The notes: generated by a model not told the origin, from the letters alone. Shown: positions 1 through 6,736, numbered from the stretch's first letter. The stretch: 15,327 nt of DNA from an uncultured Frankiales bacterium (GCA_946479905.1 CAMLIA010000101.1:1-15327), one strand, 5' to 3'. A program made the numbers and translations.

Positions 1-507
1 TTCCAGAAGGACAACGACAAGGTCGGCGCCTACGAGCGGATGAAGACCAAGGTGCAGGAGGAGCTCAAGCAGCACTTCCGGCCCGAGTTCCTCAACCGCA
101 TCGACGACATCGTCGTCTTCCACCAGCTGTCCGAGGACGAGATCATCACGATCGTCGACCTCATGCTGGCCCGCGTGGACGCCCAGCTGCGCAACAAGGA
201 CATGGGCCTGGAGGTCACGCAGCCGGCCAAGCTGCTGCTGGCCAAGCGCGGCTACGACCCCGTGCTCGGTGCCCGGCCGCTGCGCCGCACCATCCAGCGC
301 GAGATCGAGGACTCGCTGTCCGAGCAGATCCTGTTCGGCACCCTCGCGCCCGGCCAGATCGTGGTCGTGGACGTCGAGGGCGAGGGCGAGGAGGCGAAGT
401 TCACCTTCCGCGGCGAGGACAAGCCGGTCGCGCTGCCGGACGCCCCGCCGGTCGACCTCGCCGGGTCGGTCGAGGGCGGGACGACGAGCACGGCCGAAGA
501 GGCCTAG
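1..507 (+). CDS. clpC: ATP-dependent Clp protease ATP-binding subunit ClpC, C-terminal part
   Basis: Only the last 168 residues are present; the reading frame is open to the window edge. The sequence matches the end of the second AAA+ module of ClpC-type unfoldases. It contains the motif FRPEFLNRID, the small C-terminal domain, and the sensor-2 arginine motif GARPLRR, followed by the helix IQREIEDSLSEQIL. The family is a hexameric, cytoplasmic unfoldase that feeds proteins to ClpP and is the main Clp ATPase of actinobacteria. After about residue 140 the chain becomes an acidic, Gly/Glu/Pro-rich tail, typical of actinobacterial ClpC. The N-terminal repeat domain, first AAA+ module and ClpP-binding loop lie upstream and cannot be checked. 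The gene converges on mutY, with a strong hairpin in the 54-base gap. ClpB or ClpA is less likely given the tail and context. Confidence 0.93.
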   Translation, partial: FQKDNDKVGAYERMKTKVQEELKQHFRPEFLNRIDDIVVFHQLSEDEIITIVDLMLARVDAQLRNKDMGLEVTQPAKLLLAKRGYDPVLGARPLRRTIQREIEDSLSEQILFGTLAPGQIVVVDVEGEGEEAKFTFRGEDKPVALPDAPPVDLAGSVEGGTTSTAEEA

Positions 508-511
508 CAGC

Positions 512-555
512 ACGACGAGAGGGCCGCACCCGGACAGGGTGCGGCCCTCCGTCGT
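512..555. terminator. Bidirectional intrinsic terminator between clpC and mutY
   Basis: A perfect 13-bp stem (519-531 with 537-549) has a 5-base loop. One bulged base (518) extends it by a further 6 bp (512-517 with 550-555). It begins five bases after the clpC stop and ends six bases before the mutY stop on the other strand, so it can serve both convergent genes. No long T run follows it, as is usual for hairpin terminators in high-GC actinobacteria. Confidence 0.85.
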
Positions 556-561
556 CCCTGC

Positions 562-1422
562 TCAGCCCGGCAGCGAGTACTGCCCGTCCGGCAGCGGGTC
601 CACGAGACCGTCGGCGACCAGCCCGTCCAGCGCCCGGGCGCGCTGCACCGGCTCGTCCCACGCCAGCGCCAGTGCGGTGGCGGGCACCGGGCCCGAGGCG
701 TCGCGCAGCACTGCCAGCAGCCGGCCGCGGACCTGCCGGTCGGTGCCGGCGTACCCCTGCGGGCGGCGCACCGGGGACGCCAGCGGAGGTGACCCGGCCG
801 CCCGCCAGGCGCACGACGCCGCGACCGGGCAGGACGGGCAGCGCGGGGTGCGGGCGGTGCAGACGAGCGCGCCGAGCTCCATGAGGGCGACCGACAGGGT
901 CGCGGCCGGCTCCCCCTCCTCGGGCAGCAGCGCCTCGACGAGGCCCAGGTCCCGCTTGGTGACCGCGGCGTCCGCCACCCCCTCGACGAGCCGCGCCACG
1001 ACCCGGCGGACGTTGGTGTCGACGACCGGGTGCCGCTGCCGGAGCGCGAACGCCGCGACGGCCCGGGCCGTGTAGTCACCGACGCCCGGCAGCGACAGCA
1101 GCTCCTCGACGGTGGTCGGCAGCTCCCCGTCGTACCTCTCGACGACCGCGACGCAGGCCGCGTGCAGGCGCAGCGCCCGACGGGGGTAGCCCAGCCGTCC
1201 CCACTGCCGCACCGCCTCGCCGCTCGGTGCCCCGGCGAGGGCGCCGGCGTCCGGCCAGCGCGCGACCCACGCCTCGTACGCCGGGACGACCCGCGCGACG
1301 GGTGTCTGCTGGAGCATCACCTCGCTGACGAGCACGGCGTACGGCGTGGTGCCCGCTGCGCGCCAGGGCAGGTCGCGGGCGTGCGCGGCGTACCAGTCGA
1401 CGAGGGCGGCGCGGAAGGGCAT
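562..1422 (-). CDS. mutY: Adenine DNA glycosylase MutY
   Basis: This 286-residue protein excises adenine mispaired with 8-oxoguanine, a base-excision repair step. Visible landmarks are SEVMLQQT with the catalytic Glu34, the helix-hairpin-helix LPGVGDYTA near 111-119, catalytic Asp135 in VVDTNVRR, and a [4Fe-4S] cluster motif C-x6-C-x2-C-x5-C at Cys188, 195, 198 and 204. From about 224 the C-terminus looks like a short winged-helix region (GTDRQVRG onward). No NUDIX-like 8-oxoG recognition domain of the E. coli type is recognisable; mycobacterial MutY proteins are similarly short. The ATG at 1422 is chosen because the family N-terminus (short helix, then LPWR) begins right after it; the open frame continues upstream without homology. 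It diverges from the gene at 1465 with only 42 bases between starts. Confidence 0.93.
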   Translation of the reverse strand: MPFRAALVDWYAAHARDLPWRAAGTTPYAVLVSEVMLQQTPVARVVPAYEAWVARWPDAGALAGAPSGEAVRQWGRLGYPRRALRLHAACVAVVERYDGELPTTVEELLSLPGVGDYTARAVAAFALRQRHPVVDTNVRRVVARLVEGVADAAVTKRDLGLVEALLPEEGEPAATLSVALMELGALVCTARTPRCPSCPVAASCAWRAAGSPPLASPVRRPQGYAGTDRQVRGRLLAVLRDASGPVPATALALAWDEPVQRARALDGLVADGLVDPLPDGQYSLPG

Positions 1423-1452
1423 GACCCGACGATCCAAGCAGGTCGCTGCGGA

Positions 1453-1458
1453 TAGGGT
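1453..1458 (+). promoter_or_regulatory. Putative -10 element (TAGGGT) for the gene at 1465, leaderless arrangement
   Basis: TAGGGT fits the actinobacterial TANNNT -10 pattern. It is followed by six bases and then GTG at 1465, so a transcript would begin at or next to the start codon. No good -35 hexamer is seen. The same spacing recurs before radA and cysS in this window. Confidence 0.5.
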
Positions 1459-1464
1459 CCGTCC

Positions 1465-2082
1465 GTGGTGATGCACCCGGTCGGGCCGCTGCCGGCCTCG
1501 ACCTACTGGCGGCGCCGCGCGGTGCTCCTCGGCGTGCTGGTCGTCCTGCTGCTGCTCCTCAAGGCGTGCACGGGGGGCGGGGACAGCCCGAAGCGGACCT
1601 CGTCGACCCGCCCCACCCCGTCGGCCTCCGCGAGCGCCACCCCCACCGCGTCCCCGACCGCCACCGCGAGTCCGGCCCCGGCGGCCGCCGGTGGGGTCTG
1701 CCCGGACAGCGCCCTGCAGCTGCGCGTGACGGCCGACGCGTCCACCTATCCGGTCGGGGGCAGCCCCCGCTTCACGATGACCATCACCAACACGTCCGCG
1801 GTGGCGTGCACCCGCGACCTGGGCTCGAAGGTCGTCTCCCTGCAGGTGGTCAGCGGCACGGCGCGGACCTGGAACAGCGACGACTGCACCGAGGCGCGGG
1901 ACAGCAAGCCGACCCGGCTGGCGCCGGGGAAGGCCACGCAGGTCGTCGAGCTGCAGTGGTCCGGCAAGCGGTCGCAGCCCGGCTGCCCCACCCCGCGGGA
2001 CACGGCCACTGCGGGGACCTACCAGGTCACGGGCACCGTCGGCACGCTCACCTCGGCGAGGGTGGTCTTCCACTTCCGATAG
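1465..2082 (+). CDS. Membrane-anchored extracytoplasmic protein with Ig-like beta domain, function unknown
   Basis: I do not recognise a named gene. The 205-residue product has a basic patch (RRR, 16-18), one hydrophobic segment at about 19-33, then Cys35. The residue before Ala-Cys is Lys, so this is a poor lipobox and the segment is more likely a signal anchor. A Pro/Ser/Thr/Ala-rich linker (41-76) leads to a beta-rich C-terminal domain (about 78-205) with YPVGGSPRFTMTITNTS and a WNSDDC segment. That domain loosely resembles BsuPI/DUF4232-type Ig-like domains. Four cysteines (79, 115, 141, 174) could form two disulfides outside the membrane. Starts at 1465, 1468 (GTG) and 1471 (ATG) are all in frame; 1465 is kept because a TAGGGT element lies six bases upstream. 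It diverges from mutY and precedes the chemotaxis cassette, but nothing ties it functionally to either. Confidence 0.75.
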   Translation: MVMHPVGPLPASTYWRRRAVLLGVLVVLLLLLKACTGGGDSPKRTSSTRPTPSASASATPTASPTATASPAPAAAGGVCPDSALQLRVTADASTYPVGGSPRFTMTITNTSAVACTRDLGSKVVSLQVVSGTARTWNSDDCTEARDSKPTRLAPGKATQVVELQWSGKRSQPGCPTPRDTATAGTYQVTGTVGTLTSARVVFHFR

Positions 2083-2104
2083 CCGCCCGCTCCTCAAGGG
2101 CGGG
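2083..2104 (+). terminator. Possible weak hairpin terminator after the gene ending at 2082
   Basis: CCGCCC (2083-2088) can pair with GGGCGG (2098-2103) around a 9-base loop, directly after the stop codon. An alternative register (CCCGC with GCGGG plus CC/GG) is also possible. The stem is short and has no T tract, so it may only reduce read-through into the Hpt-cheB operon. Confidence 0.3.
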
Positions 2105-2137
2105 GCGGATCCGGACGACACACACGCGTGGGAGTCC

Positions 2138-2143
2138 GGAGGG
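2138..2143 (+). promoter_or_regulatory. Ribosome binding site deciding the Hpt-like gene start
   Basis: GGAGGG lies five bases before GTG 2149. The upstream in-frame GTG 2128 would place this site inside the coding region, so 2149 is preferred. Confidence 0.6.
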
Positions 2144-2148
2144 TCGGC

Positions 2149-2418
2149 GTGGAAGGTCAGACGGTCGCGTCCGCCATGCCTCCTGCCGTGCTGGCCGAGC
2201 TGCGGCACGCCTTCGGGCAGGAGGTCCGCAACCGGCTGCCGCACCTGACCACGACGTCGGACCTCGAGACCGCGCGCCGCGACGCCCACACGATCGCGAG
2301 CAGTGCCTGGATCGTCGGGGAGCCCGAGATCGCCCGGTTGGCCCGAGAGGTGGAGTACGCCCTGCCCGACGGCCCCGTGGCGGAGCTCGTCGCGGCCCTC
2401 ACGAGGTACGTCGCATGA
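2149..2418 (+). CDS. Small Hpt-like (histidine phosphotransfer) domain protein
   Basis: This 89-residue all-helical protein has a histidine-phosphotransfer-like core: AHTIASSA with His47, a glycine ten residues later, and ending in IARLAREVE. Hpt consensus reads roughly H-x-L-K-G-S/A, then G, then L and E. The histidine, Ser52, Gly57 and Glu69 are kept, but the usual Lys-Gly after the histidine is Ala50-Ser51. If active, it would carry phosphate between a CheA-type kinase and a receiver such as CheB. GTG 2149 is chosen because GGAGGG at 2138-2143 lies five bases upstream; GTG 2128 and ATG 2176 are alternatives. Its stop overlaps the cheB start (ATGA), implying translational coupling. The Hpt assignment rests on the motif and on position directly before cheB, so a diverged, non-phosphorylated relative is possible. 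Confidence 0.7.
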   Translation: MEGQTVASAMPPAVLAELRHAFGQEVRNRLPHLTTTSDLETARRDAHTIASSAWIVGEPEIARLAREVEYALPDGPVAELVAALTRYVA

Positions 2419-3518
2419 CGTCCGCGGCCAGCTCGACCCCCTTCTGCGTCGTCATCGTCGACGACTCGCCCGTGCAGCGCCGCTTCGTCCGGGCCGCCGT
2501 CGAGGCCGACCCCGCGTTCACGGTCGTCGGCGAGGCGCGCAACGGCAAGGAGGCGGTCGCGCTGGTGGCCCGGCTCCGCCCCGCCGCCGTCCTCATGGAC
2601 CTCGACCTGCCGGTGATGAGCGGCATCGAGGCCATCGAGCGCATCATGGCGACCAGCCCGACGCCGATCCTGGTGTACAGCGCGCACGTGGGCGGCGAGG
2701 AGAGCGCCAACGCCCTCGAGGCGCTCGCCGCCGGCGCGGTCGACGTGCTCGCCAAGCCGGGGCCGGACGACACGGCCAGCCTGGACGACTACGCCGACCA
2801 GATCCGCAAGAAGCTGCGCGTCGCCTCCCGGGTGCGCGTCATCACGCACCCCCGCGGCAAGCTGCGCAGCCGGGAGACGGTGCACGCCACCCCGCGGCTG
2901 GGGCTGACCCGCACGACGCCTGTGCTGGAGGAGGTCGAGGCCCGGGCCGGCGTGAAGCTGATCGCGATCGGCGCCTCGACCGGCGGCCCGCAGGCGCTGC
3001 ACGCGCTGCTCCGCGAGCTGCCGACCGACCTCGAGCAGGCCGTGCTGGTCGTCCAGCACATGGCCGACGGGTTCATCCCCGGCCTGGCGTCCTGGCTCGA
3101 CCAGCTCGTCCCGCTCCCCGTCGTCGTGGGCGGCAGCGGCCGCCGGCTGCAGCCCGGCACCGTCACCATCGCCCCCAGCGGCCAGAACCTGCTCGTGCAG
3201 GACGACCGGCTGCGGGTGCTGTGCGTCGACCCGGAGCCGGGCCAGTTCCACGTGCCCGGCATCGACCAGTGCTTCGTGTCGGTCGCCGACTCCCTCGGCC
3301 CCGACGCGGTCGGCGTGCTGCTGACCGGCATGGGCCGCGACGGCGCCCAGGGCCTCAAGGCCATGCGCGGCAGAGGGGCGGTGACCCTCGGCCAGGACGA
3401 GGCGACCAGCACCGTCTACGGCATGCCGCAGGCGGCCTTCGCCCTGGACGCGGTGGAGCGCCAGCTGGCCCTGCACGACATCGCGCCCGCCCTCCTCGGA
3501 CTGGTGGGCCGGTCGTGA
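2415..3518 (+). CDS. cheB: Chemotaxis response regulator protein-glutamate methylesterase CheB
   Basis: This 367-residue protein removes methyl groups from (and deamidates) glutamyl residues of chemoreceptors, resetting adaptation in the cytoplasm. The N-terminal receiver (about 10-125) has acidic pair Asp16-Asp17, phospho-acceptor Asp62 in MDLDLP, Ser89 and Lys114 (AKPG). A linker (about 125-178) leads to the methylesterase domain with the complete Ser-His-Asp triad: Ser188 in GASTGGP, His215 in VVQHM and Asp309 in GMGRDG. Length is normal for the family and no key residue is missing, so both phospho-regulation and catalysis look intact. The ATG at 2415 overlaps the Hpt-like stop, and its own stop overlaps the cheR GTG. 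No receptor gene is present nearby, so the substrate must be encoded elsewhere. Confidence 0.95.
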   Translation: MTSAASSTPFCVVIVDDSPVQRRFVRAAVEADPAFTVVGEARNGKEAVALVARLRPAAVLMDLDLPVMSGIEAIERIMATSPTPILVYSAHVGGEESANALEALAAGAVDVLAKPGPDDTASLDDYADQIRKKLRVASRVRVITHPRGKLRSRETVHATPRLGLTRTTPVLEEVEARAGVKLIAIGASTGGPQALHALLRELPTDLEQAVLVVQHMADGFIPGLASWLDQLVPLPVVVGGSGRRLQPGTVTIAPSGQNLLVQDDRLRVLCVDPEPGQFHVPGIDQCFVSVADSLGPDAVGVLLTGMGRDGAQGLKAMRGRGAVTLGQDEATSTVYGMPQAAFALDAVERQLALHDIAPALLGLVGRS

Positions 3519-4906
3519 AGGTCACCCTGAGCGCCGAGGAGTTCGACGCCCTCCGCCTGCTGCTGGCGAGTGCGGCCGGGCTGGTCTTCGACGAGGCCCG
3601 CAAGGAGTCGATGGCCTACTCCGTCGCCGAGCGGATGCGGGCCGTGGGGGTGCGCGACGTCGCCAGCTACCTGACGCGGCTCGGCGACCCGGTCGAGCGC
3701 CAGCACCTGCTCGACGAGGTGACGATCCAGGAGACGCACTTCTTCCGGAACCCCCCGCAGGTCCGGGCCCTGCGGCTGCACGTGCTGCCCGAGCTGCTCC
3801 GGGACGCCGAGGCGAACGGTCGCCGGTTGCGGATCTGGAGCGCCGGCTGCTCGACGGGTGAGGAGCCGTACTCGGTCGCCATGCTGCTCCGCGAGCTGCT
3901 GCCCTCGACCGCCGGCTGGGACGTGAAGGTCGTCGCGACCGACATCTCGAGCCGCGCGCTCGCCGCGGCCCGGGCCGCCCGCTACGGCCCCCGGGCCGTG
4001 CAGATGGCCTCGCCCGAGGAGCTGGCGCGGCACTTCATGGCGGCGCCCGACGGGGGCCACGAGGTACGACCCGAGGTGCGCGAGCTCGTCGAGTTCCGCC
4101 ACCACAACCTGGTCACCGAGGCCGTGCCCTTTGCGCCGTCCGAGCGGATCGACCTGATCCTGTGCCGCAACGTCACGATCTACTTCGGCCGCGAGACGAC
4201 CCGGGCGCTGATGAGCAGGCTGCACCACTGCCTGCGCGACGGCGGGTACCTGTTCCTCGGCCACTCGGAGACCCTCTGGCAGGTCAGCGAGGACTTCCGG
4301 CTCGTCACCCTCGGCAGCGGCGACGACGCGGCCTTCGTCTACCGCCGCCTGGACAAGACGGCCGAGCGGCGCGCGGTGCTGCCCGACCGGCGCACCCTGG
4401 ACGAGGGGCCTCCCGCTGACGACCGCCGGGTCCTCGCGCGCCGGCACGCGCCCGTGGTCGTGCCCGCCCCAGCCGCACCGGTCGCCGCGGGGGAGGACCT
4501 CGTCTCCCAGGCCCGGGCCGCGCTCGCCGCCGGGCGGTACGAGGACGCCGCGGGACTTGCGGCGGAGGCCAGCCGGCGGGAGCCGCTGCGCGCCGAGGCG
4601 TGCTACCTGCGCGGCCTGGCCCTGGTTGACCTCGGCCGCGACGACGACGCGCTGATCGAGCTGCGCAAGGCGGTCTACCTCGAGCCGGAGCGGGGGTTCG
4701 CGCACTTCCTGCTGGCCGGTGTCCTGGACCGGCTGGGCGAACCGGTGCTCGCTGCGAGGGCGTACGGCGCCGCGGCCGACACCCTCGGCGGGCAGCCCGC
4801 GGATGCCACGGCGGAGGAGCTCGGGGGGCGTAGCGTGCGGGAGCTGGCGCAGCTGTGCCGGCAGCTGGAGCACCGCCTGGTGGGGCGGGTCGAGGAGGTG
4901 TCGTGA
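3515..4906 (+). CDS. cheR: Chemotaxis protein methyltransferase CheR with C-terminal TPR repeats
   Basis: This 463-residue protein methylates receptor glutamates using S-adenosylmethionine, opposing CheB. The N-terminal helical CheR domain (about 1-80) ends in ETHFFRN. The Rossmann methyltransferase core follows, with SAM-binding WSAGCSTGEEPYS (108-120), Asp143 in the second strand, and LILCRNVTIYF (214-224), the conserved CRN signature. After a Pro/Ala/Arg-rich linker (about 280-326), at least two TPR-like units run from about 328 to 425 (clear unit EACYLRGLALVDLGRDDDAL, 361-380), then a terminal helix. E. coli CheR ends near 286 residues; TPR-fused forms are known in alternative systems such as Pseudomonas WspC and Myxococcus FrzF. 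The GTG start overlaps the cheB stop (GTGA). The TPRs probably mediate protein binding; the partner is unknown. Confidence 0.94.
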   Translation: MKVTLSAEEFDALRLLLASAAGLVFDEARKESMAYSVAERMRAVGVRDVASYLTRLGDPVERQHLLDEVTIQETHFFRNPPQVRALRLHVLPELLRDAEANGRRLRIWSAGCSTGEEPYSVAMLLRELLPSTAGWDVKVVATDISSRALAAARAARYGPRAVQMASPEELARHFMAAPDGGHEVRPEVRELVEFRHHNLVTEAVPFAPSERIDLILCRNVTIYFGRETTRALMSRLHHCLRDGGYLFLGHSETLWQVSEDFRLVTLGSGDDAAFVYRRLDKTAERRAVLPDRRTLDEGPPADDRRVLARRHAPVVVPAPAAPVAAGEDLVSQARAALAAGRYEDAAGLAAEASRREPLRAEACYLRGLALVDLGRDDDALIELRKAVYLEPERGFAHFLLAGVLDRLGEPVLAARAYGAAADTLGGQPADATAEELGGRSVRELAQLCRQLEHRLVGRVEEVS

Positions 4907-5322
4907 GCGGGCTGGTGACCTTCGTGCTGGGGGAGCGCGACTACGCGACCCCGCTGTCGTCCATCCGCGAGGTGGTCCGGCTGGAGGGGCTCGCCGACCT
5001 GCCCGGGATGACCAAGCCGCTGGCCGGCGTGCTGGACCTGCGCGGGACCGCCCTGCCGGTCCTGGACCTCCGGGTCGGCGCCACCGCGGACGCGCGCGGC
5101 GACGTGCTCGTCATGGAGGGCGGCTCGGAGGACAACCTCGTCGGGGTGGCCGTCGACCGGGTGCGTGCCGTCGTCGACGAGGGCGAGCTGGGCAAGGGCG
5201 GAGCCGTGGGTGACGAGCTCCCGTCGTACGTCGTCGAGGTGCTCCGCGGAGCGCAGGGCCCCGTCTTCCTCGTGGACCTGCCGCAGATGGTGGACGCCGC
5301 GCGCCGGGCCGCGGCCCTGTGA
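4903..5322 (+). CDS. cheW: Chemotaxis coupling protein CheW
   Basis: This 139-residue, single-domain CheW protein links receptors to the CheA kinase in chemosensory arrays. Family features are the opening strand LVTFVLGERDYATPLSSIREVV, abbreviated here to LVTFVLGERDYATPL, then the PGMTKPLAGVLDLRGTALPV segment in which the LRG turn and following PVLDLR are typical, and the closing VFLVDLPQM. It is a little shorter than enteric CheW (about 167) but complete. GTG 4903 overlaps the cheR stop (GTGA), with a strong GAGGAGG site at 4892-4898 inside cheR. Its own stop overlaps the next small gene. Without a cheA in view, its kinase partner is encoded elsewhere or is unusual. Confidence 0.92.
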   Translation: MSGLVTFVLGERDYATPLSSIREVVRLEGLADLPGMTKPLAGVLDLRGTALPVLDLRVGATADARGDVLVMEGGSEDNLVGVAVDRVRAVVDEGELGKGGAVGDELPSYVVEVLRGAQGPVFLVDLPQMVDAARRAAAL

Positions 5323-5501
5323 AGGGGCTCAAGCGCGGTTCCGACGCGCTGCTGCTGCTGGCGGTCGTGCTGCTGGTCGTCGCGATCGTCGGCCCCTCCT
5401 GGGCCTACGGCGTCGCCGCCGGCTGCCTGGTCGCGTCCGTCGTGCTCACTGTGCTGCGCCGCCGCCGGAGCAAGGCCGCGAAGGCCGCCCGCACCACCTG
5501 A
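5319..5501 (+). CDS. Small two-segment membrane protein at the end of the che cassette
   Basis: I do not recognise this 60-residue protein. After a basic start (MKGLKRGSD) there are two hydrophobic stretches, about 10-27 and 30-47, separated by a short turn with Pro-Ser-Trp. A strongly basic tail follows (RRRRSKAAKAAR). By the positive-inside rule both termini should be cytoplasmic, forming a hairpin in the membrane. GTG 5319 overlaps the cheW stop in the same GTGA manner as the upstream junctions, which supports it being a real, co-translated gene. Its product could be a small membrane anchor or accessory of the chemosensory complex, but this is inferred only from position. Alternatively it is an unrelated short membrane protein. 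Confidence 0.65.
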   Translation: MKGLKRGSDALLLLAVVLLVVAIVGPSWAYGVAAGCLVASVVLTVLRRRRSKAAKAARTT

Positions 5502-5503
5502 CC

Positions 5504-5565
5504 AGGCTTGGGTTGTCGGGAAACCGGCACCGCTGGGGCCGGCGGCTTCCGGAAAGCGCAAGCCT
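5504..5565. terminator. Nested inverted repeat between the che cassette and disA
   Basis: The outer arms AGGCTTG (5504-5510) and CAAGCCT (5559-5565) are perfect complements. Inside them CCGGCACC (5524-5531) pairs with GGGGCCGG (5535-5542) with one A-G mismatch and a 3-base loop. It occupies most of the 73-base gap between two convergent genes, so it is likely a shared terminator. Confidence 0.55.
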
Positions 5566-5574
5566 CGCGAGCGG

Positions 5575-6657
5575 TCAGACGTAGCGCTCGAGGATGCTGG
5601 ACTCGGCCAGCCGGGACAGTCCCTCGCGGACCGAGCGGGCGCGGGTCTCGCCGACGCCCTCGACGGCCTGCAGCTCGTCGATGCTCGCCGCCAGCAGCTT
5701 CTGCAGGCCGCCGAAGTGCTCGATGAGCCGGTCCACGATCTGGTTGGGCAGCCGCGGCACCTTGGCGAGCAGCCGGTAGCCGCGGGGGCTGACGGCCACC
5801 TCGAGCTGGTCGGCGCCGCCGCTCCAGCCGACTGCGCGGGCGAGGACCGACAGGTCGAGCAGGTCGGTGCCTGACAGCGCGTCGAGGTCGGCGAGGGCGT
5901 CCTCGGGCTTGCGCGCCTTGCGGCCGCTGCCGCTCACGAGGTAGTCGCGCACGATGAGCTCGCGCTCGGCCTCCACGCCGGCCATCAGCTCCTCGAGCTG
6001 CAGCGACAGCAGCCGGCCGTCCGCGCCGAGCTCGACGACGTAGCCCTCGATCTCGGTCGCGATCCGGCGCACCATCTCCAGCCGCTGGCTGACCGCCATC
6101 GCGTCGCGCACGGTGACGAGGTCCTCGATCTCCAGCGCGGAAAGCGTCCCCGCGACCTCGTCCAGGCGCAGCTTGTAGCGCTCGAGGGTCGCGAGCGCCT
6201 GGTTCGCGCGCGACAGGATGGCGGCGCTGTCGTCGAGGACGTAGCGGCGGTCGTCGACGTAGAGCGCGATGATCCGCATCGACTGGCTCACGCTGATGAC
6301 CGGGTAGCCGGTCTGCTTCGCCACCCGCTCCGCGGTGCGGTGCCGGGTGCCGGTCTCGGCGGTCTCGATGGAGGCGTCGGGCACCAGCTGCACGCTGGCC
6401 TTCACGATCTTGGAGATGTCTCCGGCGACGACGACGGCGCCGTCCATCTTGGACAGCTCCCGCAGCCGGGTCGCCGAGAAGTCGACGTCGAGGTCGAACC
6501 CGCCGGTGCAGATCGCCTCGACCGACCGGTCGTGGCCGAGCACGATGAGGGCGCCGGTGTTGCCGCGCAGGATCCGCTCGAGACCGTCGCGCAGGGCGGT
6601 GCCGGGAGCGACCGCCATCAACGTGGAGCGCAGCAGGTCGTCGGTGTTGCCGGCCAC
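5575..6657 (-). CDS. disA: DNA integrity scanning protein DisA, diadenylate cyclase
   Basis: This 360-residue protein converts two ATP into cyclic di-AMP and scans DNA for branched structures; family members form octamers. The N-terminal DAC domain (about 1-145) carries the catalytic DGA (72-74, in KMDGAVVV) and RHR (105-107, in GTRHRTAE) motifs, both intact. A helical spine follows (about 150-300), then a C-terminal helix-hairpin-helix DNA-binding region with [19 protein letters not shown], of which VEGVGETRA (about 330-340) is the core. Length matches the family. GTG 6657 is preceded by a strong GGGAGGAG at five bases. It lies downstream of radA in the same direction but has its own -10 (TAGACT) and a repeat-rich upstream region, so it can be transcribed independently. 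In Bacillus, DisA activity is linked to RadA, which fits the adjacency. Confidence 0.96.
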   Translation of the reverse strand: MAGNTDDLLRSTLMAVAPGTALRDGLERILRGNTGALIVLGHDRSVEAICTGGFDLDVDFSATRLRELSKMDGAVVVAGDISKIVKASVQLVPDASIETAETGTRHRTAERVAKQTGYPVISVSQSMRIIALYVDDRRYVLDDSAAILSRANQALATLERYKLRLDEVAGTLSALEIEDLVTVRDAMAVSQRLEMVRRIATEIEGYVVELGADGRLLSLQLEELMAGVEAERELIVRDYLVSGSGRKARKPEDALADLDALSGTDLLDLSVLARAVGWSGGADQLEVAVSPRGYRLLAKVPRLPNQIVDRLIEHFGGLQKLLAASIDELQAVEGVGETRARSVREGLSRLAESSILERYV

Positions 6658-6684
6658 GCACGCTCCTCCCCGAGGCTGAGCGCC

Positions 6685-6727
6685 AGTCTAGGGAGCGCGC
6701 AGGTCCCGATCGGGCAGCGCGCAGGTC
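6685..6727 (-). promoter_or_regulatory. disA promoter with operator-like repeats
   Basis: On the minus strand TAGACT (6690-6685) is a TANNNT -10 element 27 bases before the disA GTG. Upstream, a 12-bp sequence (plus strand AGCGCGCAGGTC) occurs exactly twice, at 6694-6705 and 6716-6727, with a 22-bp period. Between and abutting the copies is the perfect palindrome CCCGATCGGG (6705-6714), which covers the -35 position. No TTGACA-like -35 is seen. The arrangement suggests a regulator-controlled promoter. Confidence 0.5.
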
Positions 6728-6736
6728 ACGTCTCGG

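Noticed and set aside
1601..1690. Possible tandem repeat in the Pro/Ser/Thr/Ala linker of the gene at 1465
   Set aside because: It is low-complexity coding sequence without an exact repeating unit; a flexible extracellular linker explains it.
2093..2115. FliA-like flagellar sigma promoter (CTCA followed by TCCGGA) before the Hpt-cheB operon
   Set aside because: The spacing (13 bases) and the second half fit poorly with the actinobacterial motif as I remember it (CTCA, 15-17 bases, GCCGAA). The CTCA also falls in a possible hairpin loop.
1423..2289. Upstream extension of the mutY frame
   Set aside because: It would overlap the gene at 1465-2082 entirely and has no MutY homology before the ATG at 1422.
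2157..3476. 439-residue open frame antisense to cheB
   Set aside because: It mirrors a clearly conserved cheB on the other strand; its composition (Arg, Ala, Gly, His rich, no domains) is that of a GC-rich shadow frame.
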